Shown here: one piece after another, positions 18,140 to 25,342 of the stretch
How positions within the stretch are numbered: position 1 is the first letter of the stretch
Layout of the letters: each line of letters opens with the position of its first letter
Assembly: GCA_030065205.1 (NCBI GenBank)
Contig: JASJDN010000011.1
Location: 1 to 64,000, forward strand
Source: Crocosphaera sp.
GTDB lineage: Bacteria > Cyanobacteriota > Cyanobacteriia > Cyanobacteriales > Microcystaceae
Length of the DNA: 64,000 bases
Reading direction: 5' to 3'
Program-made: the position numbers and the translations under genes
The notes under the pieces: generated by a model
What the model was told of the DNA's origin: nothing
The model's input: the letters and a program-made list of their open reading frames with translations, nothing else
The model's database searches: none

Positions 18140-18200
18140 GGTAAGCAATGATTTCAACATTTCATTAACTTAAAATAAATTATTGACTTACCCACCCTAT
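18140..18200 (-). repeat. 61-bp inverted-repeat element, copy 1 (diverged)
   Basis: On the minus strand this copy starts ATAGGGTGGGTAAG and ends ATTGCTTACC, exactly 61 bp. It lies between nrdB and rppB, 12 bp after the rppB stop. The ends match the other copies (GTAGGGTGGGCAA to TTGCCCACC) with compensating changes in both arms (GGGTAAG/CTTACCC), which suggests the hairpin is maintained. Confidence 0.7.
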
Positions 18201-18212
18201 TATTTTCTCACC

Positions 18213-19583
18213 TTATGATCCGTAGTAGAGTGGTAAGTTAACTATAAATAGGCTTCCCTTTCCTACTGTACTTTGAACTTCAATAGTACCATAATGAGCA
18301 GTAACAATGGCTTTAGCGATAGATAACCCTAACCCTAAACCTCCTTTTTCTCTAGAACGGGTTTTATCAATGCGATAAAATCGTTCAAAAATATAGGGTA
18401 ATTCTTGATTATCAATCCCTATTCCTGTGTCTTGAATTTGAATGATAGCGTATTTATGATTTTGTTCTAAAATAATTTTTACTTGACCACTAATAGGAGT
18501 ATATTGAATTCCATTAACCATTAAATTAAATAATAAACGATAAATTTGTTCAGCATTTCCTAGAATTTGTAAAGAAAACTTAGTGTTAATTTGTGAGGTC
18601 AAACTCACTTTTGAGGAAACTGCTAAATAAGCTATTTCTTCTAAAAGATCCTCTATTAAATCATTAAGACAAATTATTTCTTTTTTTAACGTATTATTAG
18701 TAGTAATATTTAACTGCCAATCTAAACGAGATAACATTAATAAATCTGAGACTAAACTTGATAATCTTTTAGTTTGTCTGGCAACTGTTTCTAAGGTGTT
18801 TTTTGACTCAATTTCTGTTAAATTTGACATCATTAACGTTGATTCTATAGTCGCTAAAATAGCAGCTAAAGGGGTTCTTAATTCGTGTGCTGCATCACCC
18901 GTAAATTGTTGAATTTGATAATAAGATTTAGCAATTGGTTTCATAGCTATTCCGGTTAATATCCAGGCAGAAATCCCAATTAGAATAATAGCTAAAGGAA
19001 GTCCTAATAATAAAATTAAGGCTACCCTTTTCAAATAATTATCAAAATCATCAAGACTTCGGGAAACTTGAAGATATCCCCAATTTTCTCCCGTATTAGT
19101 ATGCAATAAATGAGATTGTTGTAGATAACGTATTCCTTGATCATCTTTTAAGATGACTTGTTCTTTAGATTGTCTTAGTGGTAATAAATCTTCGGGATAG
19201 TTTAGACTAAAAGCGATTAAATTATGAGAAAGGTTAAAGATTTTTAGGTGATATTCTCCTTTATCAAGGGTTCCAAGACGATGAATAGAAATATTATCTA
19301 AAGAAGGACAAGAAGCATTAACAAGACATAAATTAGGAAAAAATTGATAAACATCATCATTGAGTTTGCCAGGAGTATCAAGAATAATCTCAAAGTTATC
19401 ATGAAGGGTTCCGGCAACGGTTTTTAATTCTTTTTCTACCGTAATACGATGAGCATGAATAATAGCTTCATATACACCAAAACCAATGATGGCTAAAATC
19501 AAACTAATACCACCAATATACCAACCAGCTAACTGTAATCTTGTTTGTCTAAATAATTTTAAATTCTTATTTTTAAATAACAT
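18213..19583 (-). CDS. rppB: Sensor histidine kinase, RppB-like
   Basis: The 456-residue membrane sensor has two transmembrane helices (about 20-44 and 187-213) around a roughly 140-residue periplasmic sensor domain. A HAMP-like segment, a dimerisation helix with His233 in AAHELRTPLAAIL, and an ATPase domain follow, with NLMVNGIQYTP (N box), DTGIGID, and GLGLGLSIAKAIV (G box). The periplasmic part holds Cys in NLCLVNASCPSLD, a possible metal or redox site. It is transcribed 10 bp after the response regulator gene. In Synechocystis, RppA/RppB (also NrsR/NrsS) controls nickel-responsive or redox genes. Here the pair lies beside an RND pump, so metal sensing is inferred. Confidence 0.85.
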   Translation of the reverse strand: MLFKNKNLKLFRQTRLQLAGWYIGGISLILAIIGFGVYEAIIHAHRITVEKELKTVAGTLHDNFEIILDTPGKLNDDVYQFFPNLCLVNASCPSLDNISIHRLGTLDKGEYHLKIFNLSHNLIAFSLNYPEDLLPLRQSKEQVILKDDQGIRYLQQSHLLHTNTGENWGYLQVSRSLDDFDNYLKRVALILLLGLPLAIILIGISAWILTGIAMKPIAKSYYQIQQFTGDAAHELRTPLAAILATIESTLMMSNLTEIESKNTLETVARQTKRLSSLVSDLLMLSRLDWQLNITTNNTLKKEIICLNDLIEDLLEEIAYLAVSSKVSLTSQINTKFSLQILGNAEQIYRLLFNLMVNGIQYTPISGQVKIILEQNHKYAIIQIQDTGIGIDNQELPYIFERFYRIDKTRSREKGGLGLGLSIAKAIVTAHYGTIEVQSTVGKGSLFIVNLPLYYGS

Positions 19584-19593
19584 AAATTAATGG

Positions 19594-20289
19594 TTAATTA
19601 GTAACAACAAAACGATAACCTAATCCATAAACAGTTTCAATACAATTATCTATTCCCAATGGTTCTAGTTTACGCCGTAACAAGCGAATTTGTGCAGCAA
19701 CTACATTACTCATGGGTTCATTTCCCCATTCCCAAAGTTGTGCTAACAGTTGATCACGGGTCACAATTTGGTTAGGATGTTTCAAAAAATATTCTAATAG
19801 TTGAAATTCTTTATTAGTTAAACAAAGATCCTTATTATGACCTGTTTTTTCTTGGAAATAAATTTTGTAATTACTATAATCTAATGTAATATTTCCTACA
19901 ATTATTTTTTGTGGATTTATAATAGGAAAACGTCTTTGTAATGCCCGTAATCTTGCTAATAATTCCGCCATACCAAAGGGTTTCACTAAATAATCATCTG
20001 CCCCTGCATCTAAACCAATAACTTTATCTTCTTCCCTGTCTTTTGCTGTTAACATGAGAATGGGTAAAGAACTGTTTTGCTGTCTAATTTTTTTAACAAG
20101 ATCAATCCCTGATATTTTTGGTAATAACCAATCAAAAATACCGATAGTATAGAGGTTTAAACCCATTTCTATAAAATCATTAGCTTCCTCTCCATCCTTA
20201 GCCCAATCCACGATATAATTATGTTGAATCAAAGCCCGTTTAATGGCATTACCTAAGTCAGTTTCGTCTTCAACTAATAGAATACGCAT
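19594..20289 (-). CDS. rppA: OmpR-family response regulator, RppA-like
   Basis: The 231-residue regulator has a receiver domain with phospho-acceptor Asp53 (IGIFDWLLPK), acidic pair in LLVEDETDLG and Lys103 in DYLVKPFGMAELLARL. A C-terminal winged helix follows (LTNKEFQLLEYFLKHPNQIV, SNVVAAQIRLLRRKLEPLG, ETVYGLGYRFV). The FDWLLP and VVAAQIRLLRRKL segments are typical of cyanobacterial RppA. It precedes rppB in an operon. It likely activates the RND pump and adaptor genes, as such pairs do elsewhere. The 283-bp gap to the pump gene holds a small opposite-strand ORF and a repeat. Confidence 0.87.
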   Translation of the reverse strand: MRILLVEDETDLGNAIKRALIQHNYIVDWAKDGEEANDFIEMGLNLYTIGIFDWLLPKISGIDLVKKIRQQNSSLPILMLTAKDREEDKVIGLDAGADDYLVKPFGMAELLARLRALQRRFPIINPQKIIVGNITLDYSNYKIYFQEKTGHNKDLCLTNKEFQLLEYFLKHPNQIVTRDQLLAQLWEWGNEPMSNVVAAQIRLLRRKLEPLGIDNCIETVYGLGYRFVVTN

Positions 20290-20377
20290 AGCTATTTTTA
20301 CAGTCTCTTCATATTGATGTCTTAAAAATTGGTATAATAATTAATTATAATAGTACCACTTAACTTATAATAGTGAA

Positions 20378-20506
20378 ATGACAAACTATAATCAAGTATT
20401 AACTCAAGTTTATTCTCTTAGTTTTCCTGAAAAAATAAAATTACTGGAAGAATTAAAAGGTTTAGTGAATGAATCTCTAGAAGTAGATCATGAAAATAAT
20501 GCTTAA
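20378..20506 (+). CDS. Small antitoxin-like ORF, 42 residues
   Basis: This small ORF (ATG 20378, TAA 20504-20506) reads MTNYNQVLTQVYSLSFPEKI followed by a short helical acidic tail. The pattern VLTQVxSLSxxEKIxLLEEL is like the N-terminal helix of small cyanobacterial antitoxin-like proteins. TATAAT boxes occur at 20346-20351 and 20366-20371, but Shine-Dalgarno support is weak. It is opposite to the flanking rppA and RND genes, and its stop lies 3 bp before repeat copy 2. No toxin partner is next to it, so it may be an orphan or truncated antitoxin. Confidence 0.5.
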   Translation: MTNYNQVLTQVYSLSFPEKIKLLEELKGLVNESLEVDHENNA

Positions 20507-20509
20507 AAT

Positions 20510-20569
20510 GGTAGGCAAAGTTTATTAATGACAAACACAAACTAAATTATCAAGCTTTGCCTAACCTAT
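20510..20569 (-). repeat. 60-61 bp inverted-repeat element, copy 2
   Basis: On the minus strand the copy starts ATAGGTTAGGCAAAG and ends CTTTGCCTACC, 60 bp in all. It begins 3 bp past the RND pump stop codon. The interior is unrelated to that of the other copies; only the ends and the length are kept. Confidence 0.65.
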
Positions 20570-20572
20570 AGA

Positions 20573-23500
20573 TTATGCTTTGCTTTTCTTCATTTTTCTC
20601 GTTAATTTTTTCACTCCCATGATAAAGTCATCGACAAACGTATAAACAACAGGAATAACAATTAAGGTTAACAAAGTTGACACCGTTAACCCCCCTAAAA
20701 TAACCGTAGCAATGGGGGAATAAGCATCCATTCCCGTCTCAGGATAAAACCCTAATCTGACTACTACAATCATAGTAGTTAATGTGGTCATAAAAATGGC
20801 TTTTAATCTCACGGGTCCCGACTCTTTAATCCCTTGCATTCTGGGAACTCCTTCCTGTCGTTTTGTTAAAATTAATTCTAATAATAAAATGGCAGAAGAT
20901 ACCGCAATTCCTGATAAGATAATAATCCCTAAAATTGATACAGTGGATAAAGTTTGTCTGGCTAACAATAACGCCCCAAATACCCCAACTAATTCTAAGG
21001 GAATCGATAACATCATAACCAAAGGTTGAATAAACGAACCAAATTGAATGACTAAAATAAGGTAAATTAAGATTAATGAAACAATCAAACCTTTGAGTAA
21101 ACGATCAAATTCGATCATCATATCCGTCATATCCCCCATCGAGTCTAACCCATAACCAGGGGGAAACGTAATCTCTTCTGCTGCTTGCATCGCTACCGCC
21201 ATTGACAAGTTCATCGACGCAGGATTACGCTTACGATAGAAACCATTGACATACACAACCCGACGGCCATTTACCCTTTCTACTAACGTCGGTCCCTGAG
21301 ACGGTTCTAACCTTGCAACCATTGATAAAGGTATTTGTTTCCCGTTGGGTGTAGTGAGGTAAGTGGAAGCTAAATCTTGAAAATTGCCCCTATTTTGCTC
21401 ATTGTAGCGCACTAAAATGGTATTTTGCCGTAAATTAGGACGATTATAGAAAGTACGAGTATAACCTCCATTTAAGGCGTATTTTGCTTGTTCTGTCACC
21501 ATTGCTAAACTTAACCCCAACTCTTGGGCCCGACGGCGATCAATTTTGAGTTGATATTCGGGTTGGTTTAAACTAGAACTGGTGTGTGTCATGACGATAT
21601 CGGGATTATTTTCAGCAATATTTAGCACTTGTTGAGCTAAACTGTGTAAAATGTTCAAATCTTCCCCATAAACCGCAATTTGTATCGGCGCAGCAGAGGT
21701 GGCCATCACATCCACACCCATTTCTTTCATAGCAATGCGTCGTATCCCTGGTATGGTTGCGTTAGCTTGGGTTTCTATTGCATCCATGACTTGCCAAATA
21801 TCCCGTTGTCGTTCCCCCAAGGGTTTGAGGGTGACTATCATGGATGCAGCGTTGACTCCACCCATACTATAAGCACTAAAATAGGTACTATTGCGGGTAA
21901 ATTCAAAGCCTATTTCAGAGGAAACTTTATCAATTTCTGGCTGTTCTAAGATAATATTCTCAAATTTTTTAGCTGTTTCATCTGTTTTTTGAAAAGATAC
22001 TCCAGGTTCTAATTCTATGGTTGCCATGAACTGTCCTGAGTCTCCTAATGGCATCATTTCTTGAGGAATAAAAGGGTATAATGCAAAGGCTAAAACAATA
22101 AACGCACCGGCTATAGCTAAGGTGATCTCTCGATTATTTAAACTAATATTTAATAACCATCCATAACTTTTCTCTAAAGCGATAAAACCATAATGGAAAG
22201 GACTAAGTAACCATTGTAACCATGTTCTTTGTTGATTCTTAATTTTACCCAGAGGTTTTAAGAAAAAGGCAGCTAACAAGGGAATTAATGTGATAGAAAC
22301 TAACAAAGATGAAATAAAAGCAAACACCATCGGATACACTAACCCCACAAACATTAACCCCGTTAACCCACCAGCTAAAACCGTCGGTAATAAAGCTGCA
22401 ATCATAGTAAAACTCGCTGCTGCACTGGCTAAAAACACATCCCCTGTCCCTTCAATAGCTGCTTTTCTGGGGCTTTTTCCTAACTTTAAATGACGATCAA
22501 TAGAATCAATCACAATAATAGAATCATCCACTAATTTTCCTATAGCCATCATCATTCCCACCAACGTCGAGGAATTTAAAGACATAGAAATAGGGATAAA
22601 AGGAAGGATCGATAAACCCAACGACATCGGGATAGAAATCATAACAATGGCTGTCGCCCAAAAATCTTCTAAAAAGACTAAAATAACAATCCCTGCTAAC
22701 AAAATACTAATTAATAGTTCCCCAGTGGTGCTATCTTTTATTAACTCCACTAAAAACGAATTATCATAAGCCTCTTTAAATTCAATCCCTGGATATTGTG
22801 CTTCAATTTTTTCTAATTCTTTCCGTACTCTTTTTATCACCTTTGGGGAACTAGAATCCGGTTTTTGAATTACATTCACCGCTAACGCTGACTGTCCATT
22901 GTAACGATAACCACTCCGTTTCTCTTCATAAGTATCTTTGACCTCTGCTACATCCCGAATATAAACAATTCTACCCCCCATCTCATAAAGGGGATAATCT
23001 CCCACCATTTGGGCATTTAAGGCTCTATCATCCGCCCTAACTAGAATTTCTGTATCCCCCCTCGTTAAGACCCCTGCCCCCTCGCTAACGTTGTTTTTAT
23101 CGATGGCATCCCGAACATCGAGAATAGATAACCCATAGGCCCCTAACTTTTGGCGGTCAACGATCACCTGTAACTGTCGCCGATATCCCCCAAAAATAGA
23201 CACTGCTTGCACATCCGTCACTTGTGTCAAGCGATCGACTAAGGTATTATCAGCAAACTCCCGCAACTGCAGGGAGTCCCATCCTTCCCCTTTCAAAGCT
23301 AAAGTCAAAACAGGACGATTTAGGGGATCAATAGGCAAAACCCAGTAAGAACGAGTATTTATGCCATCTAAAGGTAAATCTCCCTCGGCTACCTTCATTA
23401 CGCTTTGTACTTCTTGCACTGCCGTATCAATATCCCCACCCCAAGCAAACTGAATGGTCACTAAAGACATATCTTGTTGAGAACTCGATCGCACAAACCT

Positions 23501-23737
23501 CACCCCATCTAATACCGTCAACCGTTGTTCAATGGGTTTACTGATGTGGGTTTCGACTTCTGTGGGAGTTTGTCCCGCGGCCATGGTGATCACCGCTACT
23601 AGGGGACTCTGTACATAAGGCATCATCCGCACAGGGATAATAATAAGGGTAAGAATAGATAAAATGATCACCCCAATATATAGCGCAAGGGTAACAACAG
23701 GGTTACGAATAGACCACCGAGTAATAAAAGTTTTCAT
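20573..23737 (-). CDS. RND efflux pump permease (HAE1/AcrB-like)
   Basis: This 1054-residue inner-membrane pump has the RND layout: TM1 near the N-terminus (VVTLALYIGVIILSILTLII), a first periplasmic domain, TM2-6, TM7, a second periplasmic domain, and TM8-12. TM4 carries the paired aspartates of proton-coupled pumps (GKLVDDSIIVID), as in AcrB rather than CusA. The AcrB TM10 lysine position reads Ser (GIAVSSAILLLE). ATG 23737 is chosen; ATG 23746 is also possible, and neither has a strong ribosome site. It forms a tripartite system with the adaptor at 25343. No outer-membrane TolC-type gene is in the window. The substrate may be a metal or an organic compound. Confidence 0.9.
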   Translation of the reverse strand: MKTFITRWSIRNPVVTLALYIGVIILSILTLIIIPVRMMPYVQSPLVAVITMAAGQTPTEVETHISKPIEQRLTVLDGVRFVRSSSQQDMSLVTIQFAWGGDIDTAVQEVQSVMKVAEGDLPLDGINTRSYWVLPIDPLNRPVLTLALKGEGWDSLQLREFADNTLVDRLTQVTDVQAVSIFGGYRRQLQVIVDRQKLGAYGLSILDVRDAIDKNNVSEGAGVLTRGDTEILVRADDRALNAQMVGDYPLYEMGGRIVYIRDVAEVKDTYEEKRSGYRYNGQSALAVNVIQKPDSSSPKVIKRVRKELEKIEAQYPGIEFKEAYDNSFLVELIKDSTTGELLISILLAGIVILVFLEDFWATAIVMISIPMSLGLSILPFIPISMSLNSSTLVGMMMAIGKLVDDSIIVIDSIDRHLKLGKSPRKAAIEGTGDVFLASAAASFTMIAALLPTVLAGGLTGLMFVGLVYPMVFAFISSLLVSITLIPLLAAFFLKPLGKIKNQQRTWLQWLLSPFHYGFIALEKSYGWLLNISLNNREITLAIAGAFIVLAFALYPFIPQEMMPLGDSGQFMATIELEPGVSFQKTDETAKKFENIILEQPEIDKVSSEIGFEFTRNSTYFSAYSMGGVNAASMIVTLKPLGERQRDIWQVMDAIETQANATIPGIRRIAMKEMGVDVMATSAAPIQIAVYGEDLNILHSLAQQVLNIAENNPDIVMTHTSSSLNQPEYQLKIDRRRAQELGLSLAMVTEQAKYALNGGYTRTFYNRPNLRQNTILVRYNEQNRGNFQDLASTYLTTPNGKQIPLSMVARLEPSQGPTLVERVNGRRVVYVNGFYRKRNPASMNLSMAVAMQAAEEITFPPGYGLDSMGDMTDMMIEFDRLLKGLIVSLILIYLILVIQFGSFIQPLVMMLSIPLELVGVFGALLLARQTLSTVSILGIIILSGIAVSSAILLLELILTKRQEGVPRMQGIKESGPVRLKAIFMTTLTTMIVVVRLGFYPETGMDAYSPIATVILGGLTVSTLLTLIVIPVVYTFVDDFIMGVKKLTRKMKKSKA

Positions 23738-23754
23738 CGATACCATTACAAAAC

Positions 23755-23815
23755 GTAGGGTGGGCAAATGCTGTAACTTTTTATGCTAATAAGTAAGTTA
23801 AGATAATTGCCCACC
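23755..23815 (+). repeat. 61-bp inverted-repeat element, copy 3
   Basis: Starts GTAGGGTGGGCAAATG and ends AATTGCCCACC, 61 bp. It lies between the start of the RND gene and the toxin cassette, 21 bp before the GTG of the 40-residue ORF. GGTGGGCAA pairs with TTGCCCACC to form a 9-bp stem. Confidence 0.85.
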
Positions 23816-23835
23816 GAACAACCATTATTCATAAG

Positions 23836-23958
23836 GTGACAGATAATTATGAAATAGGGATGAAATATGAGCCTCAACTTAGTAAAATTAATTTATTGAG
23901 TCTGATTGATACGAATTGGATAGAATATAGTAAGAGATTAGGTAAAAAAATAATTTGA
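23836..23958 (+). CDS. Small ORF translationally coupled to PIN toxin, 40 residues
   Basis: The frame runs from GTG 23836 (or ATG 23860) to TGA 23956-23958, which overlaps the toxin ATG as TGATG. The product is MTDNYEIGMKYEPQLSKINL plus about 20 residues ending in a basic RLGKKII tail. The one-base overlap indicates translational coupling. By position it could be an antitoxin or a truncated remnant of one. I recognise no family. Its own start codon has only a weak ribosome site. Confidence 0.45.
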   Translation: MTDNYEIGMKYEPQLSKINLLSLIDTNWIEYSKRLGKKII

Positions 23959-24398
23959 TGAAGCTTTACCTTGATATGTGTAGTTTACAACTTCCTCTAG
24001 ATAGTAAAACACAAATTAGGATAATTTTAGAAGCGGAGGCTGTTCTAGGAATTATTGATCTTTGTGAGATCGGACAAATTCAACTGATATCTTCAGATAT
24101 TCTCATGTTTGAAGCTAAGAATATAACAGCTACTCAACGTAAAGCTTATGTTTTTGAGGTTTTAAATAAAGCCAATATTTATCTATCCAGAACAAAAATT
24201 ATAGAGCAAAAAGCTAAGGAATTAGTAAGATTAGGAATTAAACCAATGGATTCCTTACATTTAGCCTCAGCAATTATTGCCAAAGCCGATTATTTTTGTA
24301 CTTGTGATGATCGTTTATTACGACGGGCAAAAAATATTGATACAATACCAACTAGGGTAGTTTATCCTAAAGAATTAATTATGGAGTTAAACTTATGA
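23958..24398 (+). CDS. PIN-domain putative ribonuclease toxin
   Basis: This 146-residue protein has the PIN architecture: MKLYLDMCSLQLPL with the first Asp, SDILMFEAKN with a conserved Glu, and KPMDSLHLASAIIAKADYF with the central Asp. CTCDDRLLRRAK follows with the last acidic residues. Such proteins are RNases, mostly VapC-type toxins. The start ATG 23958 overlaps the stop of the 40-residue ORF. The toxin ends in ATGA with the next gene, so three frames form one operon. The cassette runs opposite to the efflux genes on both sides. Confidence 0.82.
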   Translation: MKLYLDMCSLQLPLDSKTQIRIILEAEAVLGIIDLCEIGQIQLISSDILMFEAKNITATQRKAYVFEVLNKANIYLSRTKIIEQKAKELVRLGIKPMDSLHLASAIIAKADYFCTCDDRLLRRAKNIDTIPTRVVYPKELIMELNL

Positions 24399-24601
24399 AA
24401 AGCAATACTAAATCGTTACAAGAAATTACAGAACAAGCGATTAAAATTCTCTCAAAAGAAATGGGAATAGCCGATACAATTCGTTTCCTTAATCAATTCT
24501 CGTCAGGTTATGGAAATTATACTCAAGAAAGAGATACTATTTTTCAAGATTTAACCTTAGATGATATTCTCAACAGAATAGATAATATTTCAGATGAGTG
24601 A
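24395..24601 (+). CDS. Putative antitoxin or partner of PIN toxin, 68 residues
   Basis: The 68-residue protein begins at ATG 24395, overlapping the toxin stop by 4 bp (ATGA). It is helical and charged: MKSNTKSLQEITEQAIKILS, then GIADTIRFLNQFSSGYGNY and LTLDDILNRIDNISDE. No DNA-binding domain such as AbrB, RHH or Phd is recognisable. Coupling to a PIN toxin makes it the best antitoxin candidate, in toxin-first order; most VapBC pairs have the antitoxin first. Alternatively the 40-residue upstream ORF holds that role. Function is inferred from context only. Confidence 0.6.
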   Translation: MKSNTKSLQEITEQAIKILSKEMGIADTIRFLNQFSSGYGNYTQERDTIFQDLTLDDILNRIDNISDE

Positions 24602-24637
24602 TATGCAATAAATGTAAACAACGAAAATATTACCAAA

Positions 24638-24698
24638 GTAGGGTGGGCAAAGGGAATAACTTATTTGATGTAACATTAACCGATAATCATTGCCCACC
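24638..24698 (+). repeat. 61-bp inverted-repeat element, copy 4
   Basis: Starts GTAGGGTGGGCAAAGG and ends ATTGCCCACC, 61 bp. It begins 37 bp after the antitoxin-like gene. With copy 5 it forms a 139-bp composite (24638-24776) bounded by perfect 13-bp inverted ends, GTAGGGTGGGCAA and TTGCCCACCCTAC. Confidence 0.85.
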
Positions 24699-24715
24699 AT
24701 TATTATTCGTTATGA

Positions 24716-24776
24716 GGTGGGCAAGATATCTATATTCTAGATTAATTTACCTAAATTCTGGCTTTGCCCACCCTAC
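24716..24776 (-). repeat. 61-bp inverted-repeat element, copy 5
   Basis: On the minus strand it starts GTAGGGTGGGCAAAGCC and ends TCTTGCCCACC, 61 bp. It lies 2 bp past the stop codon of the FixH-like lipoprotein gene, in opposite orientation to copy 4. Confidence 0.85.
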
Positions 24777-24778
24777 TG

Positions 24779-25213
24779 TTATTTAACTTCTACAACAATC
24801 TCATTTTCTCCTTGATATTTGGCATCTTTAACCGTTGCTGCTAAGTTCCAAGTTCCGACCATACTAAAGTTCGTTTTAACTTTAAATTGTCCAGGGGTTT
24901 CTGTGGGTTCAATTTCAACTTTGGAAATCATGGGATCTTCCCCTTCCATTGGCATTGTTGAACTGACTTCGATGTTTTCAACCGGTACAGTTTCCCCAGA
25001 AGTGTTATCTTTAACTTCTAAAATTAATTCTGCATCACCCATAAGAATCTCTTCTTCTGGACTAGCTAAAGCAACCATGACAGTATTTTCCTCTGTTGCA
25101 GTTATTTCAGTTTCAGGGACAGTTTCTACCTGGGTTTGGGTATCTGTAGAAGGGGAACCACAAGCAACCATTAATATGCTAATCGGTAAAATTAAAGTGA
25201 TGATTTTCTTCAT
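24779..25213 (-). CDS. FixH/YtkA-like lipoprotein
   Basis: This 144-residue lipoprotein has a lipobox, with the acylated Cys in ILMVACGS. Its single domain (about 50-143) resembles FixH/YtkA: MGDAELILEVKDNTSGE, STMPMEGEDPMISKVEIE, GQFKVKTNFSMVGTWNLA. The same domain is fused to the C-terminus of the RND adaptor encoded upstream on the same strand, so the two are paralogues. ATG 25213 is chosen because AAAGGA lies 6 bp upstream; a frame to 25237 adds no signal-like residues. Likely role: periplasmic accessory of the efflux system, perhaps metal binding through the Met-rich loop. This is inferred. Confidence 0.75.
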   Translation of the reverse strand: MKKIITLILPISILMVACGSPSTDTQTQVETVPETEITATEENTVMVALASPEEEILMGDAELILEVKDNTSGETVPVENIEVSSTMPMEGEDPMISKVEIEPTETPGQFKVKTNFSMVGTWNLAATVKDAKYQGENEIVVEVK

Positions 25214-25342
25214 GTTTTTTCCTTTTATTGGATACAAAAGACAATGAATTTATGTCGTCCATATTTTTAGCATAAGTAGCATAATAATTCAATAGTTTTA
25301 TCTTTTCTTAAGAATCAATCATGAACAACAATCAAGATAACA

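Noticed and set aside
20573-23737. Calling the pump CusA (heavy-metal RND)
   Set aside because: TM4 has the AcrB-type Asp-Asp pair rather than the CusA pattern, so only a general RND/HAE1-like call is given despite the metal-like adaptor.
24598-24786. 62-codon plus-strand frame after the PIN cassette
   Set aside because: It lies across the two 61-bp repeat copies and follows their palindromic sequence; there is no ribosome site or family resemblance.
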